Shown piece after piece: positions 17,828-26,163 of a stretch of 64,000 nt of DNA (positions are counted from its first letter, which is position 1; every line of letters begins with the position of its first letter). Position numbers and translations under genes: made by a program. Source of the DNA: Pseudalgibacter alginicilyticus (GTDB lineage Bacteria; Bacteroidota; Bacteroidia; Flavobacteriales; Flavobacteriaceae); the NCBI RefSeq assembly GCF_001310225.1, contig NZ_CP012898.1, positions 2,790,001-2,854,000 of the forward strand, read 5' to 3'. The notes under the pieces were generated by a model. It saw only the letters and a list, made by a program, of their open reading frames with translations. It was not told the DNA's origin and did no database searches.

Positions 17828-18733
17828 ATGAAACAATCTTTATCAGTATCACTATTATTAATGGCATTTGTATTTAGTGTAAGTGCACAGAGTAAAAAAA
17901 AGCAAGATTTACAAGCCATAAAAAATATGTGTGGCTGTTATGAAGTTACCTTCAATTTTGCTGAAACTTTTAATTATAGTAAGGATTCTTTATACAAAGC
18001 ATCAAGCACAAAAATTGATAAAGGTTATGAATGGGCACAATTAGTAGAAGACAATAAAAACAAAATTTCTATTCAACACCTATTACAAGTTGGCTCGCCA
18101 AATAATCCCTATATCGTGAAACATTGGCGCCAAGATTGGCTATATGAAAATACCAACTTTTATATGTTTAATGGTGATAACACTTGGAATTATATAACAA
18201 AATCTAAAGCAGAAGTTAAAGGGCAATGGACTCAAAAGGTATATCAAGTAGATGATAGTCCTCGCTATCAAGGCTCTGGAACGTGGGTGCATGTTGATGG
18301 AAAAACTTATTGGGAAAACATTACCGATGCACCACTGCCTAGACGAGAGTATACCAAAAGAAGTGATTACAATATAACAACACGAGGGAATCGACACGAA
18401 ATTACAAGTACAGGTTGGGTTCATGATCAAGATAATGCTAAAGTCATTCGTGAAGCAGGAAGAGCAGATGTGATTTTAGCTAGGGAGAAAGGTTACAATA
18501 CTTACGTAAAAATACCTGATAGTAAATGTAAAGCTGCCATAGATTGGTGGAATAAAAATAAAGCTAAATGGGCATTGGTTCGTGATAAATGGAATGATGT
18601 CTATAGCAGAAATAAGAATCTTGTACTAAAAGAAAAAGTAGATAATAAACCACTCTACAAATTTTTATTTGATGAAGAAGAATACAGCACAGCCGAAAAA
18701 ATAAACCCAATTATAGAATCCTTTGTAAAATAA
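17828..18733 (+). CDS. DUF6607 family exported protein
   Basis: 301 residues. Signal peptide (MKQSLSVSLLLMAFVFSVSAQ), then a conserved single domain rich in Trp and Tyr: MCGCYEVTFNFAETF, WRQDWLYEN, NTWNY, GQWTQKVYQVDDSPRYQGSGTWVH, TSTGWVHDQDN. The CGCYEV start and lipocalin-like spacing of Trp residues suggest a beta-barrel ligand binder, but that is inference. I recognise the pattern as DUF6607, a family without known function often found beside TonB receptors and PepSY genes in Bacteroidota. First gene of the rightward arm of the locus; the next start is 5 bp after its stop. Confidence 0.75.
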   Translation: MKQSLSVSLLLMAFVFSVSAQSKKKQDLQAIKNMCGCYEVTFNFAETFNYSKDSLYKASSTKIDKGYEWAQLVEDNKNKISIQHLLQVGSPNNPYIVKHWRQDWLYENTNFYMFNGDNTWNYITKSKAEVKGQWTQKVYQVDDSPRYQGSGTWVHVDGKTYWENITDAPLPRREYTKRSDYNITTRGNRHEITSTGWVHDQDNAKVIREAGRADVILAREKGYNTYVKIPDSKCKAAIDWWNKNKAKWALVRDKWNDVYSRNKNLVLKEKVDNKPLYKFLFDEEEYSTAEKINPIIESFVK

Positions 18734-18738
18734 CCAAT

Positions 18739-20232
18739 ATGAAAAATTTATTAAAAATACTATTACTTTTAGTCTGCAGTATGAATGCTGTTGCACAAGA
18801 TGCAAATTTGTTACGAGATAAAGCTTTTTGGGCTGAAAAGCCTACCTTAGAAACTGTAAAACAAACGGTTAAGTTAGGTCATAGTCCAACAGAATTAACA
18901 TCTTCTGGTTTTGATGCGGTTACAAGTGCTATTTTTGCAAAAGCAGATTTAGAGATAGTTAAATACTTATTAAGCTTTAAAGGAAATGATGTTAATAAAA
19001 AAACCCATGATGGTAGAACTTATCTATTTTGGTCTGCAAGTAGAGGTAATTTAGAACTGGTAAATCATTTGTTAGAAAATGGGGCAAAAATTGATATTAT
19101 TGATGATAAGGGTAGTTCGCCACTTATATTTACTGCTGCTGGAGGGCAAACAAATACCAAAATTTACGACGCTTTAATTGCAAAAGGAGCCAATGTGACT
19201 ATTGAAAAAAGTAAAGATGGAGCCAATGCACTTTTGCTTTTAATTCCTAAATTATCTGACTTTACTATAGTAGATTATTTTGAAACAAAAGGAGTTGATT
19301 TAAAAAGTAAGGACAATCACGGAAACGGGGTATTTAATTATACGGCTAAATCTGGTAATTTAGAAATGCTTAAAAAACTTGTAGCTAAAGGCATTGATTA
19401 CAATACCATAAATAAAAATGGTGGTAATGCATTTATATTTGCTAGTCAAGGAGGACGTGGATATTCAAATGGTATTGAAGTATACAATTACTTAGAAAGT
19501 TTAGGGATAAATCCAAATGTTACAACCACAAACGGTACAAATCCTTTAATTAATGTAGCATCGAATACAAAAGACATTCGTGTTATAGACTACTTTATTA
19601 AAAAAGGAATTAATGCTAATAAAGCAGATAATGAAGGAAACACTCCTTTTATTAAAGCAGCACAATCTAATAATTTAGAAATTATAAAGCATTTAGCTAA
19701 ACTAAATAAAAACATAAACCTTGTAAACAATGATGGGCAGTCTGCATTAACCTTAGCTGTGGCACGTAATAAACCTGAAGTAGTAGCTTATTTATTAGAA
19801 AATAAAGCCCATGTTCAAGTTATAGATGCTGAAGGTAATAATTTAGCGTACTATTTAGTAAATGCTTACAATACAAGAAATAAGGAAAGTTTTTATGAAA
19901 AAGCAAAACTATTAAAAGCCTATCAAGTAGACTTTACAGCTAAACAATCTAAAAATAATTCATTGTATCAAATAGCCATTGGGAAATTGGATATAGAATT
20001 ACTCAAATTTTTAGAAGCTTTTAAAATTGATATTAATACCAAAAATAATGATGGACTTTCTGTATTACATCTTGCCGCAATGAAAGTAGAAGATGATGTA
20101 ATATTAAAATATTTATTAGAACAAGGAGCTGATAAAAGTGTTGTTACTGAATTTGAAGAAACCGTTTTCGATTTAGCTCAAGAGAATGAACTCCTTAAAG
20201 CAAACGCTGTAGATACTAATTTCTTAAAATAA
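18739..20232 (+). CDS. Exported ankyrin-repeat protein
   Basis: 497 residues. Signal peptide (MKNLLKILLLLVCSMNAVAQ) followed by about 11-12 ankyrin repeats along the whole length, with typical units such as DGRTYLFWSASRGNLELVNHLLENGAKID, NEGNTPFIKAAQSNNLEIIKHLAK and NDGLSVLHLAAMKVEDDVILKYLLEQGAD (each read in parts). Located in the periplasm or on the outer-membrane inner face. Periplasmic ankyrin proteins of other bacteria support heme enzymes or protein assembly, but no such role is shown here. Spaced 5 bp from DUF6607 and 6 bp from DUF2271, so firmly in the operon. Confidence 0.85.
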   Translation: MKNLLKILLLLVCSMNAVAQDANLLRDKAFWAEKPTLETVKQTVKLGHSPTELTSSGFDAVTSAIFAKADLEIVKYLLSFKGNDVNKKTHDGRTYLFWSASRGNLELVNHLLENGAKIDIIDDKGSSPLIFTAAGGQTNTKIYDALIAKGANVTIEKSKDGANALLLLIPKLSDFTIVDYFETKGVDLKSKDNHGNGVFNYTAKSGNLEMLKKLVAKGIDYNTINKNGGNAFIFASQGGRGYSNGIEVYNYLESLGINPNVTTTNGTNPLINVASNTKDIRVIDYFIKKGINANKADNEGNTPFIKAAQSNNLEIIKHLAKLNKNINLVNNDGQSALTLAVARNKPEVVAYLLENKAHVQVIDAEGNNLAYYLVNAYNTRNKESFYEKAKLLKAYQVDFTAKQSKNNSLYQIAIGKLDIELLKFLEAFKIDINTKNNDGLSVLHLAAMKVEDDVILKYLLEQGADKSVVTEFEETVFDLAQENELLKANAVDTNFLK

Positions 20233-20238
20233 TTTAAA

Positions 20239-20730
20239 ATGAAAACTGTTTTAAAACAAACCAAATATAGTTTCATTATTGTAATAAGCTTAATGGCTAC
20301 ATTAGCTTTTACACCAAAACCAAATGCATATAAATGTATGGTTCAAATGATTAATTATTCAGGAGAAGGCGCCTATGTTGTTATTTCTCTAATTAATCCA
20401 GATGGTGAATATGAAAAAACCCTTTATGTACAAGGCGATGATGACGAATGGTACCACGATCTTTCGGAATGGTGGCATTTTTATGGAAAAAAAAGAGAGA
20501 ATATTGATGCTATTACTGGAGCAACCATAGGTGGTGGTGAGCGCTCCATTAGCATCATTGAAATAGAAAACGATAAAGTTGATGCAGGTTATAGTCTTCG
20601 TTTTGAAACTGCTGTGGAAGATAAAGAATATTATATTAACGATGTGGAGTTTCCTTTAACATCAGAAAATGTAAAATTAAAACATGAAGGTAAAGGCTAT
20701 ATACGCTATGTACGTATGATAGCTCAGTAA
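20239..20730 (+). CDS. DUF2271 protein with a flavinylation-type motif
   Basis: 163 residues. N-terminal signal or anchor (VISLMATLAFTP), then the DUF2271 domain: YVVISLINPDGEYEKTLYVQGDD, YHDLSEWW, and D-A-I-T-G-A-T at residues 90-96, followed by GGGERSISI. The Dxx(S/T)GAT form is the motif in which the final Thr carries covalent FMN after ApbE action in other extracytosolic redox proteins. That makes T96 a candidate FMN site; attachment is inferred. The next gene encodes a transmembrane flavin reductase, consistent with a redox partner. No apbE gene is in the window. Confidence 0.8.
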   Translation: MKTVLKQTKYSFIIVISLMATLAFTPKPNAYKCMVQMINYSGEGAYVVISLINPDGEYEKTLYVQGDDDEWYHDLSEWWHFYGKKRENIDAITGATIGGGERSISIIEIENDKVDAGYSLRFETAVEDKEYYINDVEFPLTSENVKLKHEGKGYIRYVRMIAQ

Positions 20731-20835
20731 TGAAAAGTGTAGTTAAATTTTTTAAGTTTTAACCCTTATCACTATTTTCTCAGGTTAAAATTAATAAGGC
20801 TTATCCTTTTTTAAAAATTCTATAAACTAACCATA

Positions 20836-23028
20836 ATGACCATTTCTATTTGGAGGTATAGCCATTTACTTTTAGCTCTATCCTCTGCCATATTTATTGC
20901 GTTAGCAGCTATAACAGGTACTATTTTAGCATTTGAACCTATTTCAAATCAGCTAAAACCATATGCTGTTAAAGAGGCTGGTTCTTTGTCATTATCTAAA
21001 ACCATAGAACGTTTAAAATCTGAATATGATGAGATTATTTATTTTGAAATAGATAAGAATGATTTTGTTACGGCGTCAGTTGTTACCAAACAAGGAAATA
21101 GCGAAACATTTTATATAAATCCGTTTACTTCAAAAAAAATAGGATCTGTTATTGAAAAAGCTCCTATTTTTAAGTTTGCAACCAATTTACATAGGTCTTT
21201 ATTTTTAAAATCTACAGGTAGAGCCATTGTAGGTTTTGTTTCTTTTTTATTGTTTTTAATAGCTGTCACTGGACTTGTTTTAATTGTAAAAAGGCAAGGA
21301 GGGGTTAATTATTTTTTTTCTAAAACGATTAAAGAAAATTTTAATCAGTATTACCACGTAGTAATTGGCAAATACGCTTTTATTCCCATTATAATAGTTA
21401 CTTTGTCTGGTGTTTTTTTATCCTTAGAAAGATTTTCATTAGTGCCTGAAAATAAAAACTCGCATGTTTTCAATGACACACCTACAGAAAAAGGTTTTGA
21501 TACAGGTATTTTAAATACTAAGCTTTTTAAAACACTTACTTTGAGTGAAATAGTGCGGGTTGAATTTCCTTTTTCTGATGATATTGAGGATTATTATATT
21601 TTAAAACTACATGATAAAGAATTATTAGTAAATCAGTATGATGGAAATATAGTAAGCGAAAAAAAGGATGGTATTATAGCCATGGCAACTCATTGGAGTT
21701 TAGTGCTACATACTGGTCAGAGCTCAGTGCTATGGTCTGTTATTTTATTTTTAACCTGTATGAGTATTTTGTTTTTTATCTACTCTGGATTTGCTATGAC
21801 ATTAAACCGGAGAAAAAATAGTGTTAAAATAAAAAACAAATTTAGTAAAGACAATGCAGAATATATTATTCTTATAGGCTCAGAAACGGGTAGTACTTTT
21901 GGGTTTGGTAAAATGCTATTTAATGCTTTAATAGCACAAAGGAAATCTGTCTATGTTTCAGAATTAAATAGTTACTCAAGTTATAAAAATGCAAAACATT
22001 TGGTAGTACTTACTTCAACCTATGGAGAAGGTGATTCTCCTATAAATGCGAAGGGTTTTGAAAAATTATTACATACCACCTCACAGAAGAATTTAATTAA
22101 GTATTCTGTAGTTGGTTTTGGTTCTTTGGCTTATAAAGGCTTTTGCAAGTATGCTATTTTGGTTGATTCTATGTTGCAAGCACATCAAAATTACATTCCT
22201 AATTTATCACTATATAAAATAAATAATCAGTCGTTTTTAGAGTATAAAACTTGGGTTAAAAGCTGGAGTCAAGCAAATAACTTGAATATTCAAATTGAAG
22301 AACCTCCCCAACAACCTGCCTCAAAAAAAATCAATTTTTTTAAAGTGGTTAAGCGTACTAAAGTTAATGTTGATAATTCTTTTTTACTTGAATTAGCACC
22401 TGTTAAAAAACACAAATTTAAGTCTGGTGATTTACTTTCTATATATCCAAAAAATGAATTGGTAGCACGTCAGTATTCCATAGCTAAAACAAATAGAAAT
22501 ATCTTATTAAGCATAAAAAAGCATGAGTTTGGAATATGCTCAAATTTTTTAAATGAATTAAAAGTAAACGATATGATATCAGCTGATATTGAGCAAAATA
22601 AAGCGTTTCATTTTCCAAAATCATCTAAGGAAGTCATTATGGTTTCTAATGGTACGGGAATTGCTCCTTTTTTAGGAATGATTAGTGATGAAAGTTTAAA
22701 TCACTCTAAAAACTATTTGTTTTGGGGAGGGCGGACTAATGCATCTTATCAAATGTATTCGAAACTTATAGATGATGCTTTTTTTAATAAAAGATTATCT
22801 GGGATTTATTTGAGTTTTTCGCAAGGTGAAAACCAAAAAAAGTATGTTCAAAATTCTTTATTAGAAAAGGAAGAACTTATTTCTCGTGTTTTAAAAAACA
22901 ATGGTGTTATCATGATTTGTGGATCTGTAGCCATGCAAAAAGGTGTTCTGAAAACATTAGAAAATATTTCAATGTCCTGGCTTGATAAACCATTAAATAT
23001 GAAGCAGATAAAAACAGATTGTTATTAA
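20836..23028 (+). CDS. PepSY-TM / flavodoxin / FNR fusion, transmembrane NAD(P)H reductase
   Basis: 730 residues. N-terminal PepSY_TM part with about four membrane helices (~10-33, 128-150, 177-196, 297-322) and conserved His in NLHRSLF, YYHVVIG and THWSLVLHTG that could ligate heme b. Then a flavodoxin-like FMN domain (GSETGSTFGFGK, STYGEGDSP, VVGFGSLAYKGFC) at ~345-480, and an FAD/NAD(P)H reductase module (ARQYSIAK; GTGIAPFLGM; MICGS) to the end. It resembles sulfite-reductase flavoprotein alpha/cytochrome P450 reductase fused to a membrane electron conduit. Likely moves electrons from cytosolic NADPH to a periplasmic acceptor such as DUF2271 or ferric iron. It lies 105 bp after DUF2271. 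Confidence 0.88.
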   Translation: MTISIWRYSHLLLALSSAIFIALAAITGTILAFEPISNQLKPYAVKEAGSLSLSKTIERLKSEYDEIIYFEIDKNDFVTASVVTKQGNSETFYINPFTSKKIGSVIEKAPIFKFATNLHRSLFLKSTGRAIVGFVSFLLFLIAVTGLVLIVKRQGGVNYFFSKTIKENFNQYYHVVIGKYAFIPIIIVTLSGVFLSLERFSLVPENKNSHVFNDTPTEKGFDTGILNTKLFKTLTLSEIVRVEFPFSDDIEDYYILKLHDKELLVNQYDGNIVSEKKDGIIAMATHWSLVLHTGQSSVLWSVILFLTCMSILFFIYSGFAMTLNRRKNSVKIKNKFSKDNAEYIILIGSETGSTFGFGKMLFNALIAQRKSVYVSELNSYSSYKNAKHLVVLTSTYGEGDSPINAKGFEKLLHTTSQKNLIKYSVVGFGSLAYKGFCKYAILVDSMLQAHQNYIPNLSLYKINNQSFLEYKTWVKSWSQANNLNIQIEEPPQQPASKKINFFKVVKRTKVNVDNSFLLELAPVKKHKFKSGDLLSIYPKNELVARQYSIAKTNRNILLSIKKHEFGICSNFLNELKVNDMISADIEQNKAFHFPKSSKEVIMVSNGTGIAPFLGMISDESLNHSKNYLFWGGRTNASYQMYSKLIDDAFFNKRLSGIYLSFSQGENQKKYVQNSLLEKEELISRVLKNNGVIMICGSVAMQKGVLKTLENISMSWLDKPLNMKQIKTDCY

Positions 23029-23039
23029 ATGATAGTTCT

Positions 23040-23390
23040 ATGTGTAATAATAATATAAAAACAGTATCAAAAGTTAAAAATGGCGAGTTATATGTATGTA
23101 GTCAATGTCATATATACCATTTAGAATTCAACAATATTTATCTTAAATTCAATAGAAAAGAGTTTGAAAATTTTAAAACATACATTTTCGACATTGAAAT
23201 AGATTACTGGGAGCACAAATATGCTTGTTCAAAAATGAAAAGGAAAGTGCCAATTCCTTCTCTTCAGACTAATCTTGTTTTAATGTTTAGTCGAGAAGAA
23301 ATATATGAATTACAATTACTTTTATCAAATAATTCCCTGAACCCTTTATTAGAAACAAAGGACATTGATTACACTTTAATTTTAAATTAA
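23040..23390 (+). CDS. Small conserved protein, DUF6686-like, with CxxC
   Basis: 116 residues from the ATG at 23040; a TTG at 23019 would add seven residues and overlap the previous gene, which I consider less likely. Visible features: CSQCH (CxxC) near residue 25 with nearby His, a YLKFNRKEFENF segment, and a C-terminal LMFSREEIYELQLLLS helix. No signal peptide or membrane segment; cytosolic. The pattern resembles DUF6686, a small Bacteroidota family with no known role. Starts 11 bp after the PepSY reductase stop and overlaps the next gene by one base. Confidence 0.6.
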   Translation: MCNNNIKTVSKVKNGELYVCSQCHIYHLEFNNIYLKFNRKEFENFKTYIFDIEIDYWEHKYACSKMKRKVPIPSLQTNLVLMFSREEIYELQLLLSNNSLNPLLETKDIDYTLILN

Positions 23391-23755
23391 TGATTATGGA
23401 CGATATTAATACAATATACTATAATGATTTTGGAATAGTATTTCAATGGAAACGTTGCGCAGCAAGAGATTTAAGTAAAGTACAATTAATTTTTAAAGAC
23501 ACAGGATTGTTTTTAAGTAAAGAGGAACTTTTAAAATTTCGCAAAAACATAAAGTCAACATTTAATAATCCAAATGCTTATTTATGCGAACAAAATTCAA
23601 AATTTAAATCCGTTTTGTTACAGGCTCCAAATAGACAAACATCGTTTATTATGACTTTAGCAGAACTTAAAAATATTTCAGATTTAGTTGAAGGAACAAT
23701 TTTTCAATTGGGGTTAAATAGATTTTTAACAAAGCAAAAGTTGAGTTGTAATTGA
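23390..23755 (+). CDS. Small protein distantly related to its upstream neighbour
   Basis: 121 residues; the start ATG overlaps the previous TAA by one base (a second ATG at 23396). The layout parallels the upstream gene: an N-terminal FGIVFQWKRC-like strand pair, an LSKEELLKFRKNI helix, QTSFIMTLAELKNISDLV near the end. The CxxC of the first protein is absent. I read the two as diverged copies of one fold. It is the last gene of the rightward operon. Function unknown; co-transcription with iron genes is the only clue. Confidence 0.55.
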   Translation: MIMDDINTIYYNDFGIVFQWKRCAARDLSKVQLIFKDTGLFLSKEELLKFRKNIKSTFNNPNAYLCEQNSKFKSVLLQAPNRQTSFIMTLAELKNISDLVEGTIFQLGLNRFLTKQKLSCN

Positions 23756-23838
23756 ATTAATTTCATTTAAAAATACTTCAATTTACTAAAAGATTACAAT
23801 GTTAAATAAAAATAATATTGACTATATGTTTGTGTGAA

Positions 23839-24375
23839 CTAATTAGTTGTTACCTTAATAACACTTTGAGGTAGATTTTGTTTGTCATCATCATCAATAT
23901 TTATTAAACCAGGAAATAACATTGGTACTATAGATTTTATAGGTTTATATAGTGCAGAATCCTCTAAATTTTCATCGTTTACAAAAACAAGGGTGTTATT
24001 CGCTTTCTCAAAAATAATAAGTAAAACACTTAAAATTAATGTGGTTTTTAATGCACCAAATACACTGCCAAGAAGTTTGTTAATAATGCCCAACGCGGCA
24101 AAGTCAGCCAATTTTGTTAACGCTTTACCTGCCAAGCCAATTACTAAAACAATAACAATAAAGGTAATGGCAAATGCAATAATGTTAATGGTTTTTTCAT
24201 TCCAGTCGACTTTGTTTATTAAAAATTCTTCAGCAAAAACACTAAAATGTATAGCGCCGTAAACACCTGCAACCAATGCTATTAATGAAGCTACTTCTAC
24301 AAAAAAACCTTTCATAAAACCACGAACTAACCCCAATAACACCAAGACACATAAAATAATATCTAAAACACTCAT
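23839..24375 (-). CDS. cvpA: CvpA family inner-membrane protein
   Basis: 178 residues with four hydrophobic segments (~5-22, 28-46, 65-83, 100-122) and the CvpA hallmark LDIILCVLVLLGLVRGFMKGFF at the N-terminus (GxxRGFxxG type). CvpA proteins are inner-membrane proteins first linked to colicin V production and later to envelope stress and purF; their activity is unclear. The gene is divergent from the one at 24489 and convergent with the iron operon, with no clear terminator between them (23756-23838 is AT-rich and featureless). Confidence 0.88.
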   Translation of the reverse strand: MSVLDIILCVLVLLGLVRGFMKGFFVEVASLIALVAGVYGAIHFSVFAEEFLINKVDWNEKTINIIAFAITFIVIVLVIGLAGKALTKLADFAALGIINKLLGSVFGALKTTLILSVLLIIFEKANNTLVFVNDENLEDSALYKPIKSIVPMLFPGLINIDDDDKQNLPQSVIKVTTN

Positions 24376-24431
24376 AAAGTAATTATTTCTGTAAATATAG
24401 AATAAATTCTCTTTTTCAAGAGGATGTTGTT

Positions 24432-24458
24432 TTGTAACAAAGATGTTCAGTAACTTTG
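24432..24458 (+). promoter_or_regulatory. Promoter of the gene at 24489
   Basis: TTG at 24432-24434, 16 bases, then TAACTTTG at 24451-24458, an exact TAnnTTTG match. The ATG at 24489 gives a leader of about 20-25 bases. Confidence 0.6.
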
Positions 24459-24488
24459 AGCATTAATTTTAAAATTACAATTTTATAA

Positions 24489-24845
24489 ATGGCAAGAGAT
24501 GAGCAATTAAAGGAGCGTTGGGATTTAATAACCAAAAAATTGTCTAAGCAATTTGCAGATGGGGAAACTTTAGATCTAGATGCTATTATTTATTTGATAG
24601 GTGTACAAGAATTAGGACAGTTGGATAAAACATTTAAAAAGGAACAGAAATTAGATCTTATGCATATTGCTATTTGTAAACTTTTAGTGCCTTATGGGTA
24701 TTATGAGTTAGACTTTGTAGATGATGAAGGCTGGCCACATTATAAAACCTTGGAGGTTTTACCACATTTGAAGGCTGGTGAACAAAGTGTTTTAATGAAA
24801 GAAGCTATTGTTAATTATTTTTTAGAAACAGAGTTTATTGATTGA
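24489..24845 (+). CDS. Conserved hypothetical cytosolic protein
   Basis: 118 residues, acidic and all-helical in appearance, with no signal or membrane segment. Notable segments: KERWDLITKKLSKQF, LIGVQELGQ, QKLDLMHIAICKLLVPYGYYEL, DDEGWPHY. The sequence looks well ordered and conserved rather than random, and it has a good promoter, so the gene is real. It sits upstream of pheS (128-bp spacer) on the same strand. I do not recognise the family by name and assign no function. Confidence 0.7.
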   Translation: MARDEQLKERWDLITKKLSKQFADGETLDLDAIIYLIGVQELGQLDKTFKKEQKLDLMHIAICKLLVPYGYYELDFVDDEGWPHYKTLEVLPHLKAGEQSVLMKEAIVNYFLETEFID

Positions 24846-24973
24846 TTATTTAGATTTTAGTTATAAATGTATTATAAAAAATTCCAGTTTGACTTGTAAT
24901 AAGTTGAAGGAGACTAATCCTTAATGCATTTTACGCATAAATTGATTAAATTTGCCATCATTTTGAAGATACT

Positions 24974-25993
24974 ATGATAGATAAGATAAAAGAACTTATA
25001 ACAGAAGCTGAAACTTTTAAAGCGCAATCAAAAGAAGAAGTAGAAGCGTTTCGTATAAAATATTTAGGTAAAAAAGGATTGTTAAACGAATTTTTTGCTG
25101 AGTTTAAAAATGTAGCAAACGATCAAAAAAAAGAGTTTGGTCAAACTATTAATAAACTTAAAAAAACAGCAGAAGATAAAGTAAATGCGTTAAAAGATGA
25201 ACTGGAGAATAAAGAAGAGGTAAAAGGCATAAATGGTGATTTATCTCGTCCGGGTGCACCCATTCAAATTGGTGCAAGACACCCTATTTCTATTGTTAAG
25301 AATCAAATTATTGATATCTTTTCACGTATTGGTTTTAATGTAAGTGAAGGTCCAGAAATTGAAGACGATTGGCATAATTTTACAGCATTAAATTTGCCAG
25401 AATATCATCCAGCACGCGATATGCAGGATACTTTTTTTATTCAAACCAATCCAGATATTTTATTGCGTACCCATACCAGTTCGGTTCAAGTACGATATAT
25501 GGAAACTAACCAACCTCCTATTCGAACCATTTCACCAGGGCGCGTTTATAGAAATGAAGCTATTTCTGCACGTTCGCATTGTTTTTTCCATCAGTTAGAG
25601 GGTTTATATATTGATAAAGATGTCAGTTTTGCAGATTTAAAGCAAACGCTTCAACATTTTACAAGTGAAATGTTTGGAAAAAGCAACATTCGTTTACGAC
25701 CATCATATTTTCCATTTACAGAGCCAAGTGCAGAAATTGATGTGTATTGGGGATTAGAAACTGAAACCGATTATAAAATAACTAAAGGAACAGGTTGGTT
25801 AGAAATTGGCGGTTGTGGTATGGTAGACCCAAATGTTTTAGAAAACTGTAAAATAGATTCAACTGAATATTCAGGTTTTGCTTTTGGAGTAGGAATAGAC
25901 CGTATTGCCATGTTATTACACCAAATAGGTGATATTAGGTTGCTAAGCGAGAATGATGTTCGTTTTTTAGAGCAATTTAAATCGTCCTTATAG
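24974..25993 (+). CDS. pheS: Phenylalanine-tRNA ligase alpha subunit
   Basis: 339 residues, standard length. N-terminal coiled-coil tRNA-binding arm (~1-95), then the class II catalytic core: motif 1 region GPEIEDDWHNF, motif 2 RVYRNEAISARSHCFFHQLEG read in two parts, FTEPSAEID, motif 3 GFAFGVGIDRIAMLL. Charges tRNA-Phe together with the beta subunit PheT, which is not next to it; separation of pheS and pheT is common in Bacteroidota. A TAAATTTG (-7-like) lies at 24947-24954, and a strong terminator follows at 26020. Confidence 0.97.
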   Translation: MIDKIKELITEAETFKAQSKEEVEAFRIKYLGKKGLLNEFFAEFKNVANDQKKEFGQTINKLKKTAEDKVNALKDELENKEEVKGINGDLSRPGAPIQIGARHPISIVKNQIIDIFSRIGFNVSEGPEIEDDWHNFTALNLPEYHPARDMQDTFFIQTNPDILLRTHTSSVQVRYMETNQPPIRTISPGRVYRNEAISARSHCFFHQLEGLYIDKDVSFADLKQTLQHFTSEMFGKSNIRLRPSYFPFTEPSAEIDVYWGLETETDYKITKGTGWLEIGGCGMVDPNVLENCKIDSTEYSGFAFGVGIDRIAMLLHQIGDIRLLSENDVRFLEQFKSSL

Positions 25994-26019
25994 TTGTAAC
26001 AACACAATATACTTTTAAG

Positions 26020-26044
26020 CCGATTGTTATCAATCGGTTTTTTT
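26020..26044 (+). terminator. Intrinsic terminator of pheS
   Basis: CCGATTG (26020-26026), loop TTAT, CAATCGG (26031-26037), then seven T. Perfect stem and T tract. Confidence 0.92.
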
Positions 26045-26067
26045 ATTTAACAATAAATTAACTTCGA

Positions 26068-26104
26068 TTAGTTCGGTTTGTTCCGAACTAAATATTTATG
26101 TTTG
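26068..26104 (+). promoter_or_regulatory. Promoter with embedded operator palindrome for the efflux operon
   Basis: Arms TTAGTTCGG (26068-26076) and CCGAACTAA (26083-26091) form a perfect 9-6-9 inverted repeat. A TTG (-33) at 26078-26080 lies in its centre and TATGTTTG (-7, exact TAnnTTTG) at 26097-26104 follows after 16 bases. Occupancy of the palindrome would block the promoter. The first gene downstream is a GbsR/MarR-type regulator, so autorepression is the simplest reading. Confidence 0.75.
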
Positions 26105-26163
26105 CAAAGAATTTACTGTAATTGGGTAATTCATTTTCAGAGAATAGAAATAAAACAATTCAA

